From assembly GCA_945907335.1 (NCBI GenBank), contig CAMDSU010000017.1, positions 1 to 17,823 of the forward strand: 17,823 nucleotides of DNA. Reading direction: 5' to 3'. The translations under genes were made by a program, and so were the position numbers. Positions 7,392-16,387 of this stretch are shown in pieces. The notes beneath the pieces were generated by a model. It was not told where the DNA came from and searched no databases. It worked only from the letters and a program-made list of their open reading frames with translations. This stretch comes from Bordetella parapertussis (GTDB lineage Bacteria; Pseudomonadota; Gammaproteobacteria; Burkholderiales; Burkholderiaceae_C). Position 1 is the first letter of the stretch. Each line of letters starts with the position of its first letter.

Positions 7392-9596
7392 ATGACATTT
7401 CCTGATATCGCCATATTGCGCATGCGTTATTTGCGTGGCCCCAATGTATGGACCTACCGACCCGTTATTGAAGCCTGGGTCGACTTAGGCAATTTGGAAG
7501 ACCACCCCTCACACACACTACCCGGTTTTGTCGAACGGTTAAATGCTTGGTTGCCCGGCATGGTCGAGCACCGTTGCGGCATCGGTGAACGCGGCGGGTT
7601 TTTACAACGTCTCAACGAAGGCACATGGTGCGGACACATCATGGAACATGTAGCCATTGAATTGCAAACCTTGGCGGGCATGCAAGTGGGTTTTGGCAAA
7701 GCACGCGAGACCAGTCAACGTGGCGTCTACAAAGTCGTGATACGCACCCGTCAAGAGGAAGTAGGCAAAGCAAGCATGACCGCCGCCCGCGACTTGGTCA
7801 TGGCCGCTATCAACAACACCGCTTTTGACCTCAAAGACACTGTCAGCAAACTCAAAAGCTTGGTCGATCGCTTGTGCCTGGGGCCAAGCACTGCATGCAT
7901 TGTGGATGCGGCCACCGAACACCGCATACCCTCCATTCGCCTCACGTCGGGCAATTTGGTGCAACTGGGCTACGGGTCGTTACAGCGGCGCATTTGGACT
8001 GCTGAAACCGATCGCACCAGCGCCATCGCTGAAAGTATTTCCAGTGACAAAGACCTGACCAAATCTTTACTCAGCCAATGCGGTGTTCCAATTCCCACAG
8101 GTGAGGTAGTCAACTCTTCCCATGAGGCATGGGCAGTGGCGCAAGACATCGGTCTGCCGGTTGTTGTCAAACCCACCGACGCCAACCATGGCCGTGGCGT
8201 GGCGCTGGACTTGCGTCATCGTGAAGACATCGAAGCTGCATTTTTGGTGGCGCAACGCGAAGGCACCGATGTCATGGTCGAGCGGTTCATACCTGGCGAT
8301 GAACACCGCTTGTTGGTGGTCGGCAACCAAGTCGTGGCTGCCTCACGCGGCGAAACCGCACGCATTATTGGTGACGGTGTGCACACTGTTGAAGAATTGA
8401 TTGAATTACAAATCAACTCCGACCCACGGCGCGGCGAAGAAGAAGACTTTCCTCTGGACACCATTCGTTTGAGAGACTTGCCCACTGCGGTGCTGGAGTT
8501 GCAGCGCCAAGGCTTGAGGGCAGACAGCATTCCCGAGAAAGACCGCGTGGCAGTAGTACAGCGCACCGGCAACATGGGCATAGACGTGACTGATCTTGTT
8601 CACCCTGAAGTCGCTGCGGTGGTGGTGCTGGCAGCGCGTGTGGTGGGCTTGGACATCGCCGGCATCGACCTGGTCGCGCAAGACATCAGCAAACCTCTGC
8701 TGGCACAAGGCGGGGCTGTTGTTGAGGTGAATGCAGGTCCCGGTTTGCTCATGCACTTAAAACCCGCCATCGGCCAGCCTCGGCCTGTGGGTCAGGCCAT
8801 CGTGTCGCATTTGTTCGAACCGCAGCAAGCCACACGCATCCCTGTGGTTGGCATCATGGGGCGCACCCAGACCACCGAACTGGCGCATCTGGTCAATTGG
8901 TTGATTCATCTCTCAGGGCAACGCACAGGACTTGCGTCAGCACGCGGCTTGTTCATGGACCAGCGTCTGGTGGATCCCAAAGACGCACGTGTGTTTGAAG
9001 CCAGCCAACGACTTCTCATCAACCGTGCGCTTGATGCAGCCGTTTTTGAAAACACGCCCTTGCAAGTGTTGGATGAAGGTCTGCCCTATGACCGCTGCCA
9101 TGTCGGTGTGCTCACCGGCATGCCGGACCATAGCGGCTTGGAAGACCACGACATCCTCACGCCCGAGCAGGTACGCAATGTGGTGCGCACCCAAATTGAC
9201 CTGGTGTTACCCGAGGGCGCAGCTGTATTGAACGCCGAAGACGAAGCTGTGGTTGAACTGGCAGAGCTATGCGACGGCGAAGTCATTTTTTATGCTGCTG
9301 ATCAACACAATGCGCATATTCAACAGCACCTCGCCAAACAGGGGCGCGCTGTGTTTTTTTCAAACGGTCAAGTGATGATGTCGCGCGGTACACATGAACA
9401 AAGTTTGCTGCAATTGGATTTCCCAGCCATCGCCAAACACCTGAGCGACGGCAAACTCAGCACGCACAATTTGCTCGCGTCGGTAGCGGTGGCCTGGGCC
9501 CTGGACATGACACCCGACTTGATTCGCGCCGGCCTGAAAAATTACGGGCAACCGTCTGCGATTGCCAATTTAGATTTAGCAAGGATGAAAGCCTGA
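7392..9596 (+). CDS. cphA': Cyanophycin synthetase-like protein CphA' (degenerate Mur domain)
   Basis: Paralogue of the cyanophycin synthetase encoded next to it, 734 aa against 859. The N-domain (about 1-165) contains the inverted-zincin type motif HIMEH at residues 82-86 with a further Glu90. The ATP-grasp domain (about 170-480) keeps Lys260 in VVVKP and the metal/ATP residues Glu445 and Asn447 in VVEVNAGPG, so it may be active. The Mur-ligase-like part is degenerate: the P-loop reads GIMGRTQTT (487-495) with Arg491 replacing the catalytic Lys. The ETARGG motif is replaced by ENTPLQ, and the final DYGHNPDA-bearing subdomain is missing. It therefore cannot be a normal two-site synthetase. 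Its stop overlaps the cphA start (TGATG). The role of CphA' in betaproteobacteria is not settled; a dipeptide ligase, primer maker or partner subunit are possibilities. No ribosome site is clear before the ATG. Confidence 0.93.
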   Translation: MTFPDIAILRMRYLRGPNVWTYRPVIEAWVDLGNLEDHPSHTLPGFVERLNAWLPGMVEHRCGIGERGGFLQRLNEGTWCGHIMEHVAIELQTLAGMQVGFGKARETSQRGVYKVVIRTRQEEVGKASMTAARDLVMAAINNTAFDLKDTVSKLKSLVDRLCLGPSTACIVDAATEHRIPSIRLTSGNLVQLGYGSLQRRIWTAETDRTSAIAESISSDKDLTKSLLSQCGVPIPTGEVVNSSHEAWAVAQDIGLPVVVKPTDANHGRGVALDLRHREDIEAAFLVAQREGTDVMVERFIPGDEHRLLVVGNQVVAASRGETARIIGDGVHTVEELIELQINSDPRRGEEEDFPLDTIRLRDLPTAVLELQRQGLRADSIPEKDRVAVVQRTGNMGIDVTDLVHPEVAAVVVLAARVVGLDIAGIDLVAQDISKPLLAQGGAVVEVNAGPGLLMHLKPAIGQPRPVGQAIVSHLFEPQQATRIPVVGIMGRTQTTELAHLVNWLIHLSGQRTGLASARGLFMDQRLVDPKDARVFEASQRLLINRALDAAVFENTPLQVLDEGLPYDRCHVGVLTGMPDHSGLEDHDILTPEQVRNVVRTQIDLVLPEGAAVLNAEDEAVVELAELCDGEVIFYAADQHNAHIQQHLAKQGRAVFFSNGQVMMSRGTHEQSLLQLDFPAIAKHLSDGKLSTHNLLASVAVAWALDMTPDLIRAGLKNYGQPSAIANLDLARMKA
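9581..9585 (+). promoter_or_regulatory. Ribosome binding site of cphA
   Basis: AAGGA sits 10 nt before the ATG at 9596, inside the last codons of cphA'. With the TGATG stop/start overlap it supports coupled translation of the two synthetase-like genes and fixes the cphA start. Confidence 0.7.
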
Positions 9597-12175
9597 TGGA
9601 AGTCACCCGTATTCGCGCATTGCGCGGTCCCAACCTGTGGACCCGCCATACCGCCATCGAAGCCATGGTGCGATGCGCACCCGGCCTTGAAAGCGACCTC
9701 AGCGCCGATCATCAAGCCTTTGAAAAACGACTGCGCCATTTGTTCCCGGGCTTAGGCCGTTTGCAACCCGGTGAACGCGACGCGCACCTTAGCATGGCGC
9801 ACGCCCTCGAAGCTGTGGCGCTGCATTTACAAATTCAAGCCGGTTGTCCGGTTACTTTCAGCCGCACCACAGCCACGCCCGAAGAAGGTTTGTTTCAAGT
9901 GGTGGTGGAGTACACGGTCGAGCAAGTCGGCAAACTCGCCATGCAACTCGGTGAGCAACTCTGTCTGACGGCGTTCGATGCCAAGCAATTTGATGTGGAT
10001 AAGGCATTGCAAGAATTGCAAGAGTTGGACGAAGACATTCGCCTGGGTCCATCAACAGGCGCCATCGTCGATGCAGCATTAGCCCGCGGCATCCCATATC
10101 GTCGACTCACTGACGCTAGCTTGGTGCAATTTGGCTGGGGCAGCAAACAACGTCGCATACAGGCCGCAGAAACGGATGCGAGCAGCGCCATCGCAGAATC
10201 GATTGCGCAAGACAAAGAACTCAGCAAAAAAATGCTTCAAGCTGCCGGGGTACCGGTGCCGCTGGGCCGCCCTGTGAAAAGCGCAGAAGACGCTTGGTCA
10301 GCAGCACAAGAAATTGGCTTACCAGTGGTAGTCAAACCACGCGATGGCAACCAAGGCAAAGGCGTGGTGGTCAACATCCGTACCCGCGAAGAAGTCATGC
10401 TGGCGTACAACAACGCGCTCGAATACCGTGACGACATCATGGTCGAGAGTTTTTTACCAGGCAGCGATTACCGCTTGCTGGTGGTCGGTGACCGCATGGT
10501 CGCCGCCGCACGCCGTGAACCGCCGTTGGTGGTGGGTGACGGCACATCTTCCGTGCGTCAACTGGTTGAGAAAGTCAACTCAGACCCGCGCCGTGGCGAC
10601 GGTCACGCCACATCTCTTACCAAAATCCGTTTCGACGACATCGCGCTCGCACGATTGAAAGAACAAGGCTATGACGCAAACAGCGTGCCGACCAAAGGCT
10701 CGCGCGTCGTGCTGCGCAACAACGCAAATTTATCTACTGGGGGAACCGCCACCGATGTCACCGACGACGTACATCCCGAAGTGGCCGCGCGTGCGGTCAT
10801 GGCCGCGCAAATGGTCGGGCTCGATGTGTGCGGTGTGGACGTGGTCTGTGAATCTGTCATCAAACCATTGGAAGAACAAAATGGCGGTGTCGTTGAGGTG
10901 AACGCTGCGCCCGGTTTGCGCATGCATTTGCAACCCTCTTTCGGCAAAGGTCGTGATGTCGGCAGCGCCATCATCGACACCATGTTTGCGGCGGGTCAAG
11001 ACGGACGCATTCCCGTCATTGCGGTGACAGGCACCAATGGCAAAACCACCACAGTGCGTTTATGTACCCATTTGCTCAAAACCAGCGGGTTGCGCGTGGG
11101 CATGACCAATACCGACGGTGTGTACGTCAATGGGCTTCAACTTGACACGGGCGACTGCAGTGGTCCGCGCAGTGCGCGCAGCGTATTGATGCACCCCGAT
11201 GTGGATGCTGCTGTGCTCGAGACGGCGCGCGGCGGCATGTTGCGCGAGGGACTGGCGTTTGACCGCTGCCAAGTCGCTGTGGTGACCAACATTGGATCGG
11301 GTGACCACCTTGGCTTGAACTACATCAGTACGGTTGAAGACTTGGCGGTGCTCAAGCGCGTCATTGTGCAAAACGTGTCACCCCAAGGCATGGCTGTGTT
11401 GAATGCCAGCGACCCGATGGTGGCCGCCATGGCCCACAACTGCCCCGGGCAAGTGACCTTCTTTGCCGTTGACCCGCACCACCCTGTATTGGCCACGCAC
11501 CGCGCCCAAGGCAAGCGCGTGTTGTATGTGCAAGACGGTCACATCATCGCGCAAGAAGGCTCTCAACAAATTCGCATCTCCTTGCAAGAAGTCCCGTTGA
11601 CGCAAAACGGCGCCATCGGTTTTCAGGTGGAAAACGCCATGGCTTCCATCGGCGCAGCTTGGGCGGTCAATCTGTCATGGGCGTTTATTTGCCAGGGCTT
11701 GTCCACTTTTGTCAGTGATACACAGGCGGTTCCTGGACGCTTCAATATGTTCAGCTATAAAGGCGCCACCATCATTGCTGACTACGGTCACAACCCTGAT
11801 GCCATCAAAGCGCTGGTGCAGGCCGTCACCAACCTGCCCGCCAAGCAACGCAGTGTGGTCATCAGTGGTGCGGGTGACCGGCGTGACGAAGACATACGCG
11901 AGCAAACCCGCATCATCGGCGACGCGTTTGAACGCGTGGTGTTGTTCGAAGATGCGTGTCAACGTGGCCGTGCCAACGGCGAAGTGATCGCGCTGTTGCG
12001 ACAAGGGTTGAAGGACGCCAGCCTGACGCGTGACATCTTAGAGATACAAGGTGAGTTCATCGCGATTGACCATGCGCTTGAACAACTCAACCCCGGTGAT
12101 TTGTGTTTGATATTGATCGATCAGGTGGAAGAAGCGTTGGCACATATCAACAAGCGGGTGGCAGAGCAGGTTTGA
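9596..12175 (+). CDS. cphA: Cyanophycin synthetase CphA
   Basis: Makes cyanophycin, a poly-Asp backbone with Arg on each side chain, from Asp, Arg and ATP, as a cytoplasmic nitrogen and carbon reserve. The N-domain covers about 1-160. The ATP-grasp domain (about 165-475) shows Lys247 in VVVKPRDGNQGKG and Glu434/Asn436 in VVEVNAAPG. The Mur-ligase domain (about 475-859) shows an intact P-loop GTNGKTTT (479-486), ETARGGMLREGL from Glu542, VTNIGSGDHLG, and DYGHNPDA from Asp729. Both ligase sites therefore look active. Length is slightly under cyanobacterial CphA1 (about 870-900). The N-domain position that reads HxxEH in CphA' reads HALEA here (His69, Glu72, Ala73), so the metallopeptidase-like site is lost; such enzymes may need an outside primer. 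No cyanophycinase gene is near. Confidence 0.97.
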   Translation: MEVTRIRALRGPNLWTRHTAIEAMVRCAPGLESDLSADHQAFEKRLRHLFPGLGRLQPGERDAHLSMAHALEAVALHLQIQAGCPVTFSRTTATPEEGLFQVVVEYTVEQVGKLAMQLGEQLCLTAFDAKQFDVDKALQELQELDEDIRLGPSTGAIVDAALARGIPYRRLTDASLVQFGWGSKQRRIQAAETDASSAIAESIAQDKELSKKMLQAAGVPVPLGRPVKSAEDAWSAAQEIGLPVVVKPRDGNQGKGVVVNIRTREEVMLAYNNALEYRDDIMVESFLPGSDYRLLVVGDRMVAAARREPPLVVGDGTSSVRQLVEKVNSDPRRGDGHATSLTKIRFDDIALARLKEQGYDANSVPTKGSRVVLRNNANLSTGGTATDVTDDVHPEVAARAVMAAQMVGLDVCGVDVVCESVIKPLEEQNGGVVEVNAAPGLRMHLQPSFGKGRDVGSAIIDTMFAAGQDGRIPVIAVTGTNGKTTTVRLCTHLLKTSGLRVGMTNTDGVYVNGLQLDTGDCSGPRSARSVLMHPDVDAAVLETARGGMLREGLAFDRCQVAVVTNIGSGDHLGLNYISTVEDLAVLKRVIVQNVSPQGMAVLNASDPMVAAMAHNCPGQVTFFAVDPHHPVLATHRAQGKRVLYVQDGHIIAQEGSQQIRISLQEVPLTQNGAIGFQVENAMASIGAAWAVNLSWAFICQGLSTFVSDTQAVPGRFNMFSYKGATIIADYGHNPDAIKALVQAVTNLPAKQRSVVISGAGDRRDEDIREQTRIIGDAFERVVLFEDACQRGRANGEVIALLRQGLKDASLTRDILEIQGEFIAIDHALEQLNPGDLCLILIDQVEEALAHINKRVAEQV

Positions 12176-12328
12176 TGTGTCATTGTTTTGGGCTATCAAA
12201 CTTTGCGCGCCCACAGTCACGAACCACCCACTGCTTGGGTGCCCAATCCTGGGCAGATTCATACGAGTATTGACTGACACAAACCAAAGGGCAAATCCCG
12301 TACATTGACCCGAACAGGAGAACCATAC
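12176..12328 (+). other. Intergenic region between cphA and the TRAP binding-protein gene
   Basis: This 153-bp gap has one small perfect hairpin, TGCCCA 12240-12245 with TGGGCA 12250-12255 around 4 nt. No T-run follows it, so it is a poor intrinsic terminator. A TTGACT at 12270-12275 resembles a -35 box but no acceptable -10 lies 16-18 bp downstream. Transcription of the next gene could start here or read through from cphA; the sequence does not decide. Confidence 0.35.
12316..12320 (+). promoter_or_regulatory. Ribosome binding site of the TRAP binding-protein gene
   Basis: AGGAG lies 8 nt before the ATG at 12329. It selects this start over the in-frame TTG at 12305, which lies upstream of the ribosome site. 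Confidence 0.8.
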
Positions 12329-13420
12329 ATGCAACGCAGAAACTTTCTCACCCAAAGCGCCCTTGGCGCGACTGCTGCAACCGCTTTAGCCGCCCCGGCC
12401 ATCGCTCAATCTGCTCGCCCCGATATCCGCTGGCGCTTGGCCTCGAGCTATCCAAAATCTTTGGACACGATTTACGGTGCGGTCAATATGATGTGCAAAC
12501 GCGTCGGCGAATTGACAGGGGGACGTTTCAAAATCAGTCTGCATGCTGCCGGTGAATTGGTGCCTGCGTTGCAGGTATTAGACGGCGTGCAAAACGGCAC
12601 CATCGAAGCCGGTCACAGTGCCAGCTATTTTTATATCGGAAAAGACCCGGCGTTTGGCTTTGGCACTGCCCTACCCTTCGGCATGGGTACACGCGCACAA
12701 AACGCATGGATGTATGTCGGCGGCGGCATCGAATTGCTCAACGAGTTTTATGCTAACTACGGCGTTACCGCCATGCCTGTTGGCAACACCGGCGCGCAAA
12801 TGGCGGGTTGGTACCGCAAGGAAATAAAGACCGCGGCCGACTTCAACGGCTTGAAAATGCGCGTGGGTGGTCTTGCTGGCAAAGTATTGGCCAAACTCGG
12901 TGTGGTGGCGCAGCAATTGCCCCCTGGCGACCTATACCAGGCGCTGGAAAAAGGCGTGATCGACGCGGCCGAGTTTGTCGGTCCGGCAGACGACGAACAC
13001 CTCAGCCTGAACAAAGTGGCGAAATACTATTACTACCCTGGATGGTGGGAAGGCTCAGCAACGCTTTCGTTATTTATCAATCAAAAAGCATTTGATGCAT
13101 TGCCAGCCGAATACAAAGCGGTGTTGAAAATAGCTGCTGCTGAAGCCAACCAGTGGTCTACCGCCAAGTACGACGCCACCAACCCTGCCGCCTTGCGCCG
13201 ACTCATCAGCAATGGCGCACAACTCAAACGTTTCTCCCCAGAAATATTGCAGGCCTGTTACAAGGCCAACCAACAATTCATGACCGAGATGATCGACACC
13301 AGCCCAGCGTTTAAAAAGATTCATGGGCCTTGGTCTAAGTTCAGAGACGAGTATGTGCTGTGGTCGCAGTTTAGTGAAATGCCGTTTGACAATTTGATGG
13401 CGACTGGCAGAAAAGGCTGA
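12329..13420 (+). CDS. TRAP transporter solute-binding protein (DctP family), Tat-exported
   Basis: Periplasmic binding subunit of a tripartite TRAP transporter, 363 aa, of the DctP family. It looks closest to the mannitol/chloroaromatic and 2-oxoacid (TakP-like) group. The N-terminus MQRRNFLTQSA has a twin-arginine motif followed by an Ala-rich hydrophobic region with cleavage near AIAQS (about residue 27), indicating Tat export of a folded protein. Arg178 in GLKMRVGG sits where DctP-type proteins hold the substrate carboxylate. The segment EFVGPADDEHL and the WWEG motif are typical of this subgroup. The ligand is probably an organic acid, but it cannot be named. No small (DctQ) or large (DctM) membrane subunit genes are adjacent, so it must use a transporter encoded elsewhere. 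comEC converges on it with a 22-bp gap and no evident terminator. Confidence 0.92.
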   Translation: MQRRNFLTQSALGATAATALAAPAIAQSARPDIRWRLASSYPKSLDTIYGAVNMMCKRVGELTGGRFKISLHAAGELVPALQVLDGVQNGTIEAGHSASYFYIGKDPAFGFGTALPFGMGTRAQNAWMYVGGGIELLNEFYANYGVTAMPVGNTGAQMAGWYRKEIKTAADFNGLKMRVGGLAGKVLAKLGVVAQQLPPGDLYQALEKGVIDAAEFVGPADDEHLSLNKVAKYYYYPGWWEGSATLSLFINQKAFDALPAEYKAVLKIAAAEANQWSTAKYDATNPAALRRLISNGAQLKRFSPEILQACYKANQQFMTEMIDTSPAFKKIHGPWSKFRDEYVLWSQFSEMPFDNLMATGRKG

Positions 13421-13442
13421 ACAAGCAGTTACGGTTTACATA

Positions 13443-15902
13443 TCAGAAACGCCAATACCGCTTATCTAAATCCCGTTGACACAATACCTCTTGCGGTTGG
13501 TCACTGCGCCAATGCATGGCACCGCAACTGGGTGAATACAACATGCGTATGCCGCGCTGCTTGTACCGATCTACCACCACCGCTGCAGGGTGGCCATAGC
13601 GATTGCGGTACCCGTGTTGGAACAAGGCCCAACGTGGTTGCACCGTGTCTATGAAACCTTCGGTGGATGAAGTTTTGCTCCCATGGTGCGGCACCAGCAA
13701 CACATCGGCCCTGATTGCATCACCCAGGCGTTGCGCCAAGGCATGTTCCTGCAGAGCTTCAATATCCGCAGTCAGCAAAACCGTTTGCCCTTGGGCATGT
13801 ATGCGCAATACACAACTGCGTGCATTGGGACTGAATGGCTTGTTGTAATCGCTAGCTAACGGGTGAACAAATTCAAATGCCACACCATCCCATTCCCAGC
13901 GTTGTCCGGCGCTGCATTGCCGCATGTCAAGCCGTTGCGACAACCAATGGTCTGGTGTGATGGAAGACCAGACCAAGGCCTGTGAATGCTGCGTCTTGAG
14001 GCTTAACACGCCACCTGTATGGTCGCTGTCTTGGTGACTCAGCACCAAGGTGTCAAGGCGTTCGTCCATGTGCTGCAACACAGGCAACAACACACGTTGT
14101 CCCGCGTCGCTGTCCACGCCAAAACGCGGGCCAGTATCAAACATCAGACTGTGTTGCGCGGTTCGCACCAGCACCGCATTGCCTTGTCCGACATCTGCAA
14201 ACAACAATTGAACTGCGCCATCTGCGGGCCGCGGCGATTGCCAGAGCAACATGGGCAACCAACATGCCAATGCAACAACCCGTGCGACAAGCTGCCGATA
14301 ACGAATCCACACCGCAGCACCCATCAGAGCCAATAAACCTAACCACCAAGGGGGAGCGGCGCTGCGCCACACTGCCCACGACAAAGATGACAAGGGTTCC
14401 AGCATGGCCATCAGCGCTTGTAAGGCCAAACCACCGACTTGCCACAGCGGTGACCACAGCAGACCGGCAAAGGCCAAAGGCGTGACCACCAGCGTGACCC
14501 AAGGAATGGCCAACAGATTGACCCCTATGCCCACCACACTGACCTGTTGAAACAACCATAGGGTGAGTGGTGTCAGTGCCAGTGTCAGCCACCATTGCTC
14601 GCGCCACAGTTGTTGCAAATGGCCTTTGATACGCTGCCACATGGAAGGCACACCAAAACTGGTCGCCACCATTACACGAGATTGTTGCGGCATTAAAAAC
14701 AACACACCCACCGCCACAAAACTTAACCAAAACCCTGGCTGCAACAACGCCCACGGGTCCCACACACCAACCGCTGCTGCTGCCAAAAACCAGCACTCCC
14801 ACACCGGCCAGCGACAAGCTCGCCACTGCAACAAGCTGACCACCGTCAACATACATACGGTTCGTTGTGCAGGCACGCCCCAACCGCTGAACAATGCATA
14901 GGCCCAAGCAAAGCACAAACCACCCCATAAGCCCGCCAGAACCGCCGGATAACGCAAACACCATGAACGACCCAGCAGATCGCTGTGACGCCAAATGACG
15001 CTGACCAAACGGCTGGCGATCACCGCCCATAAGGTGATGTGCAAGCCCGAAATACTCATCAAATGGGCAATACCTGTGATCCGAAAAAGCTCCCAGTCTC
15101 TGGCAGTGATACTGGACTGATCTCCGACCAGCAATGCAGCCATTTGCCCCGCCCAACGGCTGTCGCTGACTGCACGGTAAATGGCCTCGCGGGTGGACTG
15201 TCGCCATTGCTCCACCAAGGCATGCCAAGTGCTTTCCAAGCGCTGCGGTAAGTTTGCCTCGCGTACGTGGCCGCTGGCTTGCAAGCCTTGCGACCACATC
15301 CACAATTCGGCATCAAAACCACCCGGGTTGACCAAGCCATGTGGGCGTTTTAGTCGCACGGGCAAGCGCCAGCGTTCTCCGGCCCGCAGTGCGGGCAAAG
15401 CCTTGGCTTCGCCAGCAAAGCCGCCGCTATACCAGCCCAGACTGAGCGAATCCGGCAATGCCACCGCAATGCCGTCTTCGTGGCGCGTGGCATGCTCAAG
15501 CTTGAACATAAAACGAATGCCATCGGCCCTGGTCTGCGGCATCTCTGCCACCACACCAGTGACCCATAAGTCGACCCCTTCGAGCGCCGGCAGCAACGCT
15601 TGCTGTTGAAAATGTACCGCCCGCCAACCCGTGAGGGAAAATGCCATGCAGACAACGCACACCACACGAAGACAGACTTGGCGATTGAGGCAAACCAAGC
15701 GGTGACCTGTCAGACGGTGGCTGACCAACCAAGCGCTTGTGCTGACAACACATATCGCTACGTAATGGCCCAATGGCCAAAGTGCAGGTTGAAACAGTTG
15801 GAGAAAAGTACCGGCCGACCAAGCAAGTAAGCCAGGGGCGGGACCGCCAAGTGCGCGCAAGCTGATCCTTTCATGCCTGACGGATATTTGCCGTACAGAC
15901 AT
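13443..15902 (-). CDS. comEC: DNA uptake channel ComEC/Rec2
   Basis: Inner-membrane channel for entry of single-stranded DNA in natural transformation, 819 aa. The order is standard: N-terminal hydrophobic segments with the DUF4131-type region (about 25-220), the Competence membrane domain with many hydrophobic helices (about 245-545), then a C-terminal metallo-beta-lactamase domain. In that last domain DVGQG is at 570-574, the metal motif HQDSDH at 623-628 and PHHGSK at 738-743, so the nuclease-like site looks intact. The ATG at 15902 gives a short basic N-terminus ahead of the first helix. No strong ribosome site precedes it. It is the last gene of a minus-strand group, 19 bp after the small secreted protein gene. 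Other competence genes are not in the window. Confidence 0.95.
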   Translation of the reverse strand: MSVRQISVRHERISLRALGGPAPGLLAWSAGTFLQLFQPALWPLGHYVAICVVSTSAWLVSHRLTGHRLVCLNRQVCLRVVCVVCMAFSLTGWRAVHFQQQALLPALEGVDLWVTGVVAEMPQTRADGIRFMFKLEHATRHEDGIAVALPDSLSLGWYSGGFAGEAKALPALRAGERWRLPVRLKRPHGLVNPGGFDAELWMWSQGLQASGHVREANLPQRLESTWHALVEQWRQSTREAIYRAVSDSRWAGQMAALLVGDQSSITARDWELFRITGIAHLMSISGLHITLWAVIASRLVSVIWRHSDLLGRSWCLRYPAVLAGLWGGLCFAWAYALFSGWGVPAQRTVCMLTVVSLLQWRACRWPVWECWFLAAAAVGVWDPWALLQPGFWLSFVAVGVLFLMPQQSRVMVATSFGVPSMWQRIKGHLQQLWREQWWLTLALTPLTLWLFQQVSVVGIGVNLLAIPWVTLVVTPLAFAGLLWSPLWQVGGLALQALMAMLEPLSSLSWAVWRSAAPPWWLGLLALMGAAVWIRYRQLVARVVALACWLPMLLWQSPRPADGAVQLLFADVGQGNAVLVRTAQHSLMFDTGPRFGVDSDAGQRVLLPVLQHMDERLDTLVLSHQDSDHTGGVLSLKTQHSQALVWSSITPDHWLSQRLDMRQCSAGQRWEWDGVAFEFVHPLASDYNKPFSPNARSCVLRIHAQGQTVLLTADIEALQEHALAQRLGDAIRADVLLVPHHGSKTSSTEGFIDTVQPRWALFQHGYRNRYGHPAAVVVDRYKQRGIRMLYSPSCGAMHWRSDQPQEVLCQRDLDKRYWRF

Positions 15903-15921
15903 CCCACTCTAGCGGTGGGGG

Positions 15922-16350
15922 TCAGGATTGAGCGCTAGTGCAAATCTGTTTTTTTAAGAGAGAAAGATACGAACCCGGACGAATCGCCGCGTCGCGCGGG
16001 CGCCAGTCTGCGGCTTCGTAAAAAGCCACCTCGCGGCCTTTGCCATCCGCCTTGGCGTAAAAGCTCTCAGAGAGCTTGATGAACGAGTCGGTTTTGCAAT
16101 TGACACGCCAGCGCGCCATGGATGACTGGTATTCCTCGCCATTGGGGGCTTTGACGCCTTTGGCGGTCAATATGGTCATGGTCCAAGCGATACGGCTCAC
16201 ATGAACGGCACGCACAGAAGCCTTGTCCCAAACATAGGTGATGTCATCGTCTTTCATCAATTCAGTCCATTCGGCATGCGCACTGCTCACGGCCATGCCG
16301 CTCAGCCAAACAACTGCCACAACGCTGCGAATGAATGAAAGTAATTGCAT
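15922..16350 (-). CDS. Small secreted protein, surface-adhesin E (SapE)-like
   Basis: A 142-aa exported protein. The signal peptide covers about residues 1-26 (hydrophobic SVVAVVWLSGMAVSS, cleavage after AHA). The mature part resembles the surface-adhesin protein E-like family common in betaproteobacteria. It starts with a Trp (WTELMKDDDITYVWD), has two Cys (in RVNCKTDS and at KKQIC) likely to form a disulphide, and carries a Trp-Arg-Pro motif near the end. The adhesin name is a family label only; no adhesive role is shown. It lies between comEC (19 bp) and the Ala/Pro-rich protein gene (46 bp) on the same strand. No clear ribosome site precedes the ATG at 16350. The family call is moderate, the gene call strong. 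Confidence 0.7.
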   Translation of the reverse strand: MQLLSFIRSVVAVVWLSGMAVSSAHAEWTELMKDDDITYVWDKASVRAVHVSRIAWTMTILTAKGVKAPNGEEYQSSMARWRVNCKTDSFIKLSESFYAKADGKGREVAFYEAADWRPRDAAIRPGSYLSLLKKQICTSAQS

Positions 16351-16387
16351 GCTTGATACATCGACTCGGGCCGAAGAAACTTGAAGC

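Noticed and set aside
9596..12175. cphA'/cphA as a single gene split by a frameshift, or a recent duplication
   Set aside because: Each protein has its own complete N-domain and ATP-grasp domain, the two sequences are strongly diverged, and the TGATG overlap is a normal operon junction.
12240..12255. Small hairpin after cphA as an intrinsic terminator
   Set aside because: Only 6 bp with no T-run on either strand.
12270..12298. TTGACT as a -35 box for the TRAP binding-protein gene
   Set aside because: The hexamers at 16-18 bp spacing downstream (such as AAATCC) do not resemble a -10 box.
14137..15303. 388-codon open frame on the same strand as comEC
   Set aside because: It lies wholly inside comEC in another frame, its product is a Gly/Ala/Val/Cys-rich string with no recognisable motif, and comEC is full length with all motifs.
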